Assembly (NCBI GenBank): GCA_024643595.1
Contig: JAHEMS010000099.1
Coordinates: forward strand, 1 to 9,773
Source: Bacteroidota bacterium
GTDB lineage: Bacteria > Bacteroidota > Bacteroidia > Cytophagales > Cyclobacteriaceae
Direction of reading: 5' to 3'
Length of the DNA stretch: 9,773 bases
A program made the position numbers and the translations under genes. Position 1 is the stretch's first letter, and each line of letters opens with the position of its first letter. The notes beneath the pieces were generated by a model. It ran no database searches. It was not told the DNA's origin and worked only from the letters and a program-made list of their open reading frames with translations. Positions 1-6,629 of this stretch are shown here, piece after piece.

Positions 1-631
1 TAATCTCGCTCTCTATAAATTAGCTACATTACATAGTTCAAAATCGACAGAGAAAAACGGATTTCGGGAATCAAACGAAAGACTAGAATATCTCGGAGAC
101 GCTATTCTTGGTGCCGCTGTCGCTGATTATCTTTTTAAAAAATATCCATTCAAAGATGAAGGTTTTCTTACGGAAATTCGATCTCGAATTGTTAACCGGG
201 AGTCTCTCAACAACCTTGCACGAAAGGTGGGCATTGGAGCAATCGTTCAATTCGAAAGTAAAAATAATCACCTACAGCAAGTAATTTTGGGTAACACCCT
301 TGAAGCCTTAGTCGGCGCAGTATATCTGGATAAAGGTTATTTACGAACAAAAAAGTTTGTGATTGATAAATTGATTCAACCTTACTTTGATCTGGATGTG
401 GTAGTCAGTTCAAATTTAAATCATAAAAGCAAGGTGATTGAATGGGCCCAACGGGAAGGAAAAGAAATTCGATTCGAAATCACTGAAGTGAGAAAGGGCA
501 AAATGGGAAAAGAATTTTCAGCCCAGGTATTTATAGCTGATCTTGCTTATGGAACTGGATTTGGGTACACAAAGAAGAAAGCAGAACAAGATGCCGCTGA
601 AAAAACGAACGTCATGCTCAATATATCATGA
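1..631 (+). CDS. rnc: Ribonuclease III, 5'-truncated by the window edge
   Basis: This is the double-strand-specific endoribonuclease that processes rRNA precursors and structured mRNAs in the cytoplasm. The reading frame is open from base 2, so the gene begins upstream of the window; 209 residues are visible and perhaps 35-40 are missing. The GTG at 227 is internal and not the start, because the catalytic signature ERLEYLGDA lies upstream of it (visible residues 26-34). E26, E29 and D33 align with E. coli E38, E41 and D45. The second catalytic block is GNTLEALVGAVYLD (97-110). Its Glu101 matches E117, but Asn98 sits where E. coli has Asp114. A double-stranded-RNA-binding domain follows at about 141-205 and ends in the usual KKKAEQDAAE helix. 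The stop TGA overlaps the nadE start (ATGA), so the two are probably translated in coupling. Family assignment is secure. Confidence 0.97.
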   Translation, partial: NLALYKLATLHSSKSTEKNGFRESNERLEYLGDAILGAAVADYLFKKYPFKDEGFLTEIRSRIVNRESLNNLARKVGIGAIVQFESKNNHLQQVILGNTLEALVGAVYLDKGYLRTKKFVIDKLIQPYFDLDVVVSSNLNHKSKVIEWAQREGKEIRFEITEVRKGKMGKEFSAQVFIADLAYGTGFGYTKKKAEQDAAEKTNVMLNIS

Positions 632-2484
632 AAAATAAATTGCGTATTGGCGGAGCTACCGTAAATCAAACCCCAATCGATTGGAGTAACAATACATCGA
701 ATATCATTGCCTCCATTAAAGAAGCCAAGAAAAACAACGTAAGTATATTGGGTTTCCCTGAATTGTGCCTGACTGGTTATGGTTGTGAAGATCTATTTCT
801 AAGTGATTGGTTGAGCGAACAGGCATGGAACAATTTACAATTCATTATTCCGCATTGCGAATCGATCACTGCATGTATCGGAATGCCTATCCGAATAAAT
901 GGCATCACCTATAACGGAGTTGCTGTAATCCAAAATCAAGAAATAATTGGCATCACACTTAAACAAAATCTAGCTAGAGATGGGGTGCATTACGAACCCC
1001 GTTGGTTTGATGCATGGCCTGCAGATACGGTGAAGCAAGTTGAAATTGGAGGAAAGAAAATTCAGGTGGGCGATCTTATTTATGAAATTGATGGCATCAC
1101 ATTTGGTTTTGAAATCTGTGAAGATGCGTGGAGGAAAGAAAAACGTCCTGGCTACCGCTTGCAAAAACGTGGTGTTGATCTGATCATTAACCCAAGTGCA
1201 AGCCATTTTGCTTTTGGGAAAAGTGAATTGCGCGAGTCGGAAGTGGTCATGGATGGTTCCCGAAAATTTGATTGTGCCTATCTGTTCGTAAACCTGCTGG
1301 GAAATGAAGCCGGTAGAATGATCTACGATGGTGATATAATAATTGGTCAGCAAGGCAAAATCTTAAAAGTTAATGATCGGCTATCCTTTAAACCATTCGT
1401 TCTAGTCACCTGTGATATTGATTTTATTAATCCGGTTAATTCAGAGTCGGCAGCTGTTACAGACAATAAGGCAAAGAATGAGGAATTGGCTCGCGCCACG
1501 TCATTAGCGTTATTCGATTATGTGCGCAAGAGCAAAGCCGCAGGATTTGTATTGAGTTTAAGTGGTGGAGCCGATTCTTCATTGTGTGCCATTCTGGTGG
1601 CAGAAATGGTGAGGAGGGGCATTAAAGAATTAGGTCAGACAGAGTTTCTGTCAAAAACTGGATTAAACACAACAGATGTTCCCAATGTGGTTCATGAATT
1701 ATTAACATGCGCTTATCAGGGCACAGAAAACTCCTCACAGACTACGCAGGACGCTGCGGAAACCTTAGCTAAAAGTCTGGGAGCTACATTTTATTCCTGG
1801 CGGATTGACGATGCTGTAAACTTTTACACCAGCAAAATGGAAGAAATGTTAGAGCGATCGATTACCTGGGAAACTGACGACATTTCATTACAAAATATTC
1901 AGGCCAGAAGCCGCTCGCCAATTATATGGATGCTAGCTAACATAAAAAAGGCAGTACTAATCACTACCTCCAACCGAAGCGAAGGAGATGTTGGTTATGC
2001 AACAATGGATGGCGATACCAGTGGAAGCCTCGCGCCCATTGCTGGCATTGACAAACCCTTTATAATTCAATGGTTGAAATGGGCGGAAAAAGAACTGGGA
2101 TACTCAGGACTTTCATTGGTGAATAATTTACAACCTACCGCTGAATTGCGGCCGTTGGAAAAAACGCAAACTGATGAAAAAGATCTAATGCCCTATGTCG
2201 TTTTAGTAGCCATAGAGAAATTGGCTATTCGTGACAGGAAATCGCCAGTAGAAGTTTTCTCTGAATTGTCAAAACATCAAAATCCGATGATTTCAGATCC
2301 ATCTCTTCTTAAGGAATATATAAAAAAGTTTTTCCGATTGTGGTCAGCCAACCAATGGAAAAGAGAGCGGCTGGCTCCTTCATTTCACCTCGATGACCTC
2401 AATGTTGACCCGCGTAGCTGGTGTAGATTTCCAATACTTTCAGGCAGTTTCAAAGAGGAACTTACCTTATTGGATAAGCTTTAG
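628..2484 (+). CDS. nadE: Glutamine-dependent NAD+ synthetase
   Basis: The enzyme catalyses the last step of NAD+ synthesis, the ATP-driven amidation of deamido-NAD+ (NaAD), using ammonia released from glutamine by its own glutaminase domain. It is cytoplasmic. The 618-residue protein has an N-terminal nitrilase-fold glutaminase with the Glu-Lys-Cys triad visible as E45 (GFPELCLTGYG), K112 (ITLKQNLARDG) and C164 (FGFEICEDAW). A C-terminal ATP-pyrophosphatase domain has the P-loop LSGGADSS (311-318). Further along are TTSNRSEGDVGYATMDGD and QPTAELRPLEKTQTDEKD, which match conserved synthetase blocks for substrate and ATP binding. All catalytic residues I can check are present and there is no frameshift. 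The ATG sits inside the rnc stop (ATGA), which fixes the start. Transcription is presumably from upstream of rnc. Confidence 0.97.
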   Translation: MKNKLRIGGATVNQTPIDWSNNTSNIIASIKEAKKNNVSILGFPELCLTGYGCEDLFLSDWLSEQAWNNLQFIIPHCESITACIGMPIRINGITYNGVAVIQNQEIIGITLKQNLARDGVHYEPRWFDAWPADTVKQVEIGGKKIQVGDLIYEIDGITFGFEICEDAWRKEKRPGYRLQKRGVDLIINPSASHFAFGKSELRESEVVMDGSRKFDCAYLFVNLLGNEAGRMIYDGDIIIGQQGKILKVNDRLSFKPFVLVTCDIDFINPVNSESAAVTDNKAKNEELARATSLALFDYVRKSKAAGFVLSLSGGADSSLCAILVAEMVRRGIKELGQTEFLSKTGLNTTDVPNVVHELLTCAYQGTENSSQTTQDAAETLAKSLGATFYSWRIDDAVNFYTSKMEEMLERSITWETDDISLQNIQARSRSPIIWMLANIKKAVLITTSNRSEGDVGYATMDGDTSGSLAPIAGIDKPFIIQWLKWAEKELGYSGLSLVNNLQPTAELRPLEKTQTDEKDLMPYVVLVAIEKLAIRDRKSPVEVFSELSKHQNPMISDPSLLKEYIKKFFRLWSANQWKRERLAPSFHLDDLNVDPRSWCRFPILSGSFKEELTLLDKL

Positions 2485-2491
2485 GTCTAAC

Positions 2492-2521
2492 TTGGGCATT
2501 GCTCATTAGTGATTATATTTG
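2492..2521 (+). promoter_or_regulatory. Bacteroidota-type promoter for lgt
   Basis: TTG (2492-2494), exactly 19 nt, then TATATTTG (2514-2521). This fits the Bacteroidota primary-sigma consensus of a -33 TTG and a -7 TAnnTTTG with about 19-21 nt between them. A start of transcription near 2526-2529 would give a leader of roughly 40 nt before the lgt ATG at 2567. The box overlaps the TTG codon at 2519, which is therefore not a plausible start codon for lgt. The match is read directly from the sequence; promoter activity is inferred. Confidence 0.75.
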
Positions 2522-2566
2522 CCCTGTTTGGCCCGGTATCTTCCAGGCTTTTTATATCAATTTTGT

Positions 2567-3691
2567 ATGATTAGTTATATTATTTGGAACGGAAGCCCTG
2601 AAATCCTATCAATTGGACCATTTTCATTAAGGTGGTATGGTTTGTTGTTTGCCCTTGGTTTTTTGATTAGTCAGCAGGTAATGTATTATATTTTCAAAAA
2701 AGAAGGTAGACCCGAAAAATACGTTGATACGTTAACGATTTACATGGTGGTGGCCACCATTTTAGGAGCCCGTTTGGGTCACGTTATATTCTATCAACCC
2801 GAACTTTTTATTACTGATCCTCTCTCCATTCTTCTCCCCTTTGAATTCTCTCCTTTCAAATTTACTGGCTTACAAGGATTAGCAAGTCATGGCGCTGCTT
2901 TTGGAATTTTATTTGCCATATGGCTTTTTAGTCGTAAAAAGGAACACGAAATGAGCTATCTGCAAATCCTGGACAGGATTGTAATAGTTGTTGCGCTTAC
3001 AGGTGCATTAATACGCTTCGGAAACTTCTTCAATTCAGAAATAATTGGAAAGCCTTCCGATAATAGTCTGGCTGTCGTTTTTGTGAACCGCGTCACAGAA
3101 GGACTTATGGACTATCGCGAAAAGTCTAATCCAGCAGAATCTATTAAAGTTGAAAAAAATGAGGAATTAACCCATGGTGCGCATGGCAGAGTGCCCATCA
3201 ATATTTATGTGTTTTTTAAACCAGGAACAAGTTCTGATGACGCTAAGGGTTTCCTCAATGGTGATATGAAATATTTTCTGAGTTATTATGACGAATATAT
3301 TGATGAGCCCAATACTCAGCCACTTAATTATCAAATAATAACCGAGTCTTCAGGAAATCTTGCTGCTAAAGTAAGCACATTCGGAATTGCCAGGCACCCA
3401 GCCCAACTCTATGAATCAATTTCGTGTGTCATTCTGTTCGTGATACTCTTTCTAATGTGGAACAAAGACAAAAAAGAATTACCTGAAGGAAGAATCTTTG
3501 GAGTGTTTATGATCATCTTATGGAGCTTAAGGTTTGTATATGAATATTTAAAGGAGAATCAGGTTTCCTTTGAAGATCAACTTCCAATCAACATGGGGCA
3601 AATTCTCAGTATCCCATTATTCATCGCTGGTATACTTATCCTTATTTGGTCCTACCGTAATTCATCAGCCAATAATTCAAAACCAAGTTGA
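2567..3691 (+). CDS. lgt: Prolipoprotein diacylglyceryl transferase with long insertion
   Basis: Lgt is the inner-membrane enzyme that transfers diacylglycerol from phosphatidylglycerol to the lipobox cysteine, the first step of lipoprotein maturation. From ATG 2567 it has 374 residues. The opening YIIWNGSPEILSIGPFSLRWYG is the typical family N-terminus, and the in-frame TTG at 2519 lies inside the promoter, so I chose the ATG. Key sites are H108 (GLASHGAAFG, E. coli H103), R150 in the signature RFGNFFNSEIIG (E. coli R143), RHPAQLYE (276-283) and R322 in LRFVYEYLKE (E. coli R239). Several hydrophobic membrane spans are evident, and the tail is a short polar stretch rich in Asn and Ser. The protein is about 80 residues longer than the E. 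coli enzyme because of extra sequence between R150 and R276. The Omp85-like gene follows 13 bp downstream. Confidence 0.96.
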   Translation: MISYIIWNGSPEILSIGPFSLRWYGLLFALGFLISQQVMYYIFKKEGRPEKYVDTLTIYMVVATILGARLGHVIFYQPELFITDPLSILLPFEFSPFKFTGLQGLASHGAAFGILFAIWLFSRKKEHEMSYLQILDRIVIVVALTGALIRFGNFFNSEIIGKPSDNSLAVVFVNRVTEGLMDYREKSNPAESIKVEKNEELTHGAHGRVPINIYVFFKPGTSSDDAKGFLNGDMKYFLSYYDEYIDEPNTQPLNYQIITESSGNLAAKVSTFGIARHPAQLYESISCVILFVILFLMWNKDKKELPEGRIFGVFMIILWSLRFVYEYLKENQVSFEDQLPINMGQILSIPLFIAGILILIWSYRNSSANNSKPS

Positions 3692-3704
3692 TTGGTTCTC
3701 ACGA

Positions 3705-5156
3705 GTGTTAATATTAAGGATACCGATTATACTTATCTTTCTGCTATCTCTAAGCAATATTACAGCAGCCCAGAGAATAGTACGAGACTCCCTTGCTAAA
3801 ATCCAACGTGATACCCTTCCTAATAGAATAGTAACCATCGGAAGAATCCTGATCGTTGGCAACAAAGTAACCCGTAGTCAAATAATATCCAGAGAACTTA
3901 GCTTAAAATCCGGGGACACGATCAGCACGAAACGAATAGAAAAGGTATTATTACTGGATCAGCGTAAAATCTATAATCTTAGACTATTTAACACGGTTAG
4001 TATTCAAAAACTTGAACTAAGCGTAAATCAGATCGACCTATTGGTTGAAGTCAATGAGCGATGGTATACTTTTCCAGCGCCAATATTTGAATTATCAGAT
4101 CGGAATTTTAATGAATGGTGGCAAAATTATAACCATGACATTTCACGCATAAACTATGGCTTACGGCTTTATCAATATAATTTTCGTGGCCGAAATGAAA
4201 CGTTAAGACTAACTGCACAATTCGGATTTAAAAGGAAATTTGATTTAAGTTATCGAATACCTTATATCGACAAGCAACAAAGACATGGACTAATTTTTAA
4301 CTTCAAATATAACGAACCCAAAAATCTTGCATATTTCACCTCAGATCATAAGCTGATCTTTTTAGAAGGTCGTAAAACTTTAAAAATAGAAAGAGGATTT
4401 GGGGTTACTTATACGTTTAGGAAATCGTTTTATGAAACGCATTCCTTTAGCTACGACTATTCCAATAATCAGGTAATAGACACTATTGCCTATCTGAACC
4501 CTAATTATTATACAGAATCTGCACTAAAACAACAATACAGTTCATTCACATATACATTTAATTCAGAACACCGGGATGTGATCGCCTATCCCCTTAAAGG
4601 ATACCAAATAACTGCCTTTGCACAGCGAACTGGGCTATTCATTAATTCAGATATTCACCAATGGGAGATCAACCTTACCTACTCGAAATACCTCGATTTT
4701 GGTAAAAACTATTTTCTGTCTAATTTTTCATCCATTTATTTAAGTACCCCACGCGAACAGCCCTATTCCTTTTATAGTGCCTTGGGCTACAGAATGCAAT
4801 TTGTGAAAGGATACGAAGTCTATGTCATTGAAGGACCTAAATTCGCACTCAACAAAACCACCTTTAGAAAACGAATTTTTTATAGAACCTGGCAGATCGA
4901 GAACATGCCAATAGAGCAATTCCGATACTTGCCATTAGCCATTTACTTGAAAGGATATTTTGATTTAGGGTATGTTGAAAATTACCCATATTATGAAAGT
5001 CTTAATCTTAACAATCAGTTTTCAAATAGAGTGCTGATTGGAACAGGTGGAGGTATCGATATCGTTACATCATACGATGCCGTGTTACGTTTTGAGTACA
5101 CCTTTACGCGTGAAAAGACACATGGATTTTTCTTTCATCTGAAAAAAGAATTCTAA
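3705..5156 (+). CDS. Omp85-superfamily (BamA/TamA-like) outer-membrane protein, single POTRA
   Basis: I place the start at GTG 3705, giving 483 residues. Upstream ATG 3570 lies deep in lgt, and only the GTG puts a signal peptide at the very N-terminus (LILRIPIILIFLLSLSNITAA, cleaved before Gln23). Residues about 42-118 (VTIGRILIVGNKVTRSQII to VNERW) read as one POTRA domain. The rest is rich in alternating aromatic and polar beta strands and ends in Phe, as expected for a 16-stranded Omp85 barrel. The loop-6 motif appears as VKGYE (367-371) followed by VYVIEGPKFAL, with Lys where the family normally has Arg. The barrel should sit in the outer membrane with the POTRA in the periplasm. One POTRA instead of BamA's five argues against it being the essential BamA. 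A dedicated assembly or translocation role is possible, but its client is unknown. It is probably cotranscribed with lgt. Confidence 0.8.
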   Translation: MLILRIPIILIFLLSLSNITAAQRIVRDSLAKIQRDTLPNRIVTIGRILIVGNKVTRSQIISRELSLKSGDTISTKRIEKVLLLDQRKIYNLRLFNTVSIQKLELSVNQIDLLVEVNERWYTFPAPIFELSDRNFNEWWQNYNHDISRINYGLRLYQYNFRGRNETLRLTAQFGFKRKFDLSYRIPYIDKQQRHGLIFNFKYNEPKNLAYFTSDHKLIFLEGRKTLKIERGFGVTYTFRKSFYETHSFSYDYSNNQVIDTIAYLNPNYYTESALKQQYSSFTYTFNSEHRDVIAYPLKGYQITAFAQRTGLFINSDIHQWEINLTYSKYLDFGKNYFLSNFSSIYLSTPREQPYSFYSALGYRMQFVKGYEVYVIEGPKFALNKTTFRKRIFYRTWQIENMPIEQFRYLPLAIYLKGYFDLGYVENYPYYESLNLNNQFSNRVLIGTGGGIDIVTSYDAVLRFEYTFTREKTHGFFFHLKKEF

Positions 5157-5791
5157 TATCTTTTATACACCTTTTGCTTTCCACGGTAATATTTATACCA
5201 AATCCCAACCGGTTTTCCATTTTGGTATTGACCTGAAAATTCCAATTTTCCATCAGCATTATAAAATTGCCAATCACCATGCTCCAGACCATCCAGGTAA
5301 GCCCCTTCCTGAGTTAATACCCCAGCGGAGTTGTAAACTTTCGTTTCCCCATTAGGTCTTCCGTCTACATAATTAACCGTCCTCTCTAGTAAACCATTTT
5401 CAAAATAATGCGCCCATGTATTAACGTATTTGCTATTTTCAAACATTCCTAGACGCTGGCGTATTCCGGATGGATAATAGTACGAAGCCGAATCCTGTAG
5501 CTGCCCATTTCTCCAGGTCTCCATCCCCTGAACCACTTCATCCGGATAAAAATAAATCACAGAACCATCCAGTTCACCCATCGTATAATTCTCAATAGCG
5601 CTCTTCTTGCCTGTGGGATAATAATAAGTCCACTCACCGATTTTATGATCGTTTTGTATAATTCCTTGTGCCCTAATCTCACCTGATTTATAGTACTCAA
5701 TATTTACTGTCTGACCTTGAGCTACATGAAATATCATAACAATACATATACCTACGTATGTTTTTACGATAAAATATTTAAATTTAATCAT
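5153..5791 (-). CDS. Exported MORN-variant (YwqK-like) repeat protein
   Basis: The 212-residue product starts with a signal peptide (MIKFKYFIVKTYVGICIVMIFHVA, Gln at +1) and is otherwise built of repeats. Y-[YF]-x-x-G-type units begin near residues 33, 57, 81, 105, 129, 152, 176 and 200, a near-perfect 24-residue period. Each unit carries a G-x-x-x-G-x-W-like tail, for example KIGEWT, EHGDWQ and PVGIWY. This is the MORN_2 pattern, often labelled 'YwqK family antitoxin' in databases; no toxin is visible beside it, so that label should not be read as function. It probably forms an elongated beta-sheet scaffold in the periplasm or at the surface. I chose ATG 5791 over ATG 5806 because it gives a cleaner, basic n-region. 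The stop overlaps the Omp85-like stop by 4 bp, and the start is 13 bp from the divergent PorQ-like gene. Confidence 0.85.
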   Translation of the reverse strand: MIKFKYFIVKTYVGICIVMIFHVAQGQTVNIEYYKSGEIRAQGIIQNDHKIGEWTYYYPTGKKSAIENYTMGELDGSVIYFYPDEVVQGMETWRNGQLQDSASYYYPSGIRQRLGMFENSKYVNTWAHYFENGLLERTVNYVDGRPNGETKVYNSAGVLTQEGAYLDGLEHGDWQFYNADGKLEFSGQYQNGKPVGIWYKYYRGKQKVYKRY

Positions 5792-5804
5792 CCAATCGTC
5801 ATTC

Positions 5805-6629
5805 ATGAGAAAGTGCATACCATTTTTGGTATTTATCTTGTTGGCAAAAATAACAATTGCCCAGAGTATTTCTACGTTAATGGGCGCTCCATCAAATGGT
5901 TTGGGAAATGCATCGTCCGGTAGCAGCAACGAATGGAGCCTGTTTAATAATCCCGGAGGATTAGGAAAAATTGACCAAATGAATGCTGCTTTTGCCTTTG
6001 AGGCACAATCAAAACTTAAGGCAGCAAACCGAATGGCGGCAGTATTCAATTATCCAGGGAAACCAGGAACCCTTTCAGCCGGGATATTTCGTTTTGGAGA
6101 CGACTTATACAATGAGCAAGCGTTATCCTTTGGTTTTGGAAACCAGCTTGGCATTGCATCCCTGGGGGTTAAAGCTAATTTAATTCAATACCAATCGACC
6201 GGCTTTGGGACCTACCATGCACTGAGCCTGGATTTTGGAGGTATTTCTAAACTTTCAGAAAAACTCCTCATAAGCGCCTATATCACAAACCTGACTCAAT
6301 CAAGCATTGGAAACGATGGAGCAACATTACCAACACATTTAACCGTTGGGATAACTTTCAACCTCGAAAATAACGTTCTCATTACTTCAGAACTATCCAA
6401 AGAATTGGATTATATGACTACCTGGCGTACAGGGCTTGAATACGCAGTCTATCAAAAGGTAATTTTTCGTACGGGATTTAATCTTAATCCAAACGCTGCA
6501 TTTTTCGGCCTAGGAGTAATTAGAAATAAGATTCGAATCGATTTTAGCTCCAGGTTTAACCAATTGACTGGTTCGTCCCACCAGGCATCGGCCAGCTATT
6601 GGTTTTCTCAAAGTAAAAAAGATGGGTAG
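5805..6629 (+). CDS. PorV/PorQ-like (FadL-type) outer-membrane barrel protein
   Basis: The 274-residue protein begins with a signal peptide (MRKCIPFLVFILLAKITIA, Gln20 at +1). It then has a FadL/PorV-type N-terminal signature, GLGNASSGSSNEWSLFNNPGGLGK (32-55), comparable to the G-x-G-x-A...NP-x-G-L pattern of PorV/PorQ and UPF0164 proteins. The rest alternates short amphipathic beta strands with Gly/Asn turns and closes with LTGSSHQASASYWF, the usual last strand. PorV and PorQ are barrels of the type IX secretion system that shuttle or anchor cargo. This protein is shorter than a typical PorQ, and no other type IX gene is in view, so I do not assign it to that system. Its TAG stop overlaps the next gene by 8 bp, implying joint expression with the HhH-barrel protein. 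An outer-membrane location is likely; the function is unknown. Confidence 0.72.
   Translation: MRKCIPFLVFILLAKITIAQSISTLMGAPSNGLGNASSGSSNEWSLFNNPGGLGKIDQMNAAFAFEAQSKLKAANRMAAVFNYPGKPGTLSAGIFRFGDDLYNEQALSFGFGNQLGIASLGVKANLIQYQSTGFGTYHALSLDFGGISKLSEKLLISAYITNLTQSSIGNDGATLPTHLTVGITFNLENNVLITSELSKELDYMTTWRTGLEYAVYQKVIFRTGFNLNPNAAFFGLGVIRNKIRIDFSSRFNQLTGSSHQASASYWFSQSKKDG
5817..5832. promoter_or_regulatory. Perfect 6-bp inverted repeat near the divergent starts
   Basis: ATACCA (5817-5822), a TTTT spacer, then TGGTAT (5827-5832). It lies 25 nt upstream of the minus-strand start at 5791 (10 nt upstream of the alternative ATG at 5806) and covers codons 5-10 of the PorQ-like gene on the + strand. It could form a small hairpin in either transcript or serve as a protein-binding site for the divergent pair. 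The symmetry is seen directly; any role is a guess, since a 6-bp arm can occur by chance. Confidence 0.3.
5845..5852 (-). promoter_or_regulatory. Possible -7 box for the MORN-repeat gene
   Basis: Read on the minus strand, this is TATTTTTG, an exact fit to the Bacteroidota -7 consensus TAnnTTTG. It lies 53 nt upstream of the ATG at 5791. No TTG is found at the expected 19-21 nt spacing, so it is only half a promoter. If used, the promoter of this gene lies inside the coding sequence of the divergent PorQ-like gene. Confidence 0.3.

Noticed and set aside
2519..2566. N-terminal extension of Lgt from a TTG codon
   Set aside because: The codons overlap the -7 box of the promoter, and the family N-terminus begins at ATG 2567.
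3570..3704. Upstream start (ATG 3570) for the Omp85-like gene
   Set aside because: It lies inside lgt, in another frame, and would bury the signal peptide 45 residues into the protein.
5127..5146. TTTTTC-N8-GAAAAA inverted repeat at the end of the Omp85-like gene, as a terminator
   Set aside because: The stem is A/T-only apart from one pair and encodes the conserved C-terminus (FFFHLKKE); it is not a credible GC hairpin with a T-tract.
5757..5764. TATGTTTT as a -7 box for the PorQ-like cassette
   Set aside because: It misses the final G and has no TTG 19-21 nt upstream.
5153..5791. Toxin-antitoxin module based on the YwqK-antitoxin label
   Set aside because: The product is exported, the repeats are MORN-type, and neither neighbour resembles a toxin.
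5792..6049. Minus-strand extension of the MORN-repeat ORF to 6049
   Set aside because: It runs antisense through the PorQ-like gene and would put the signal peptide in the middle of the protein.
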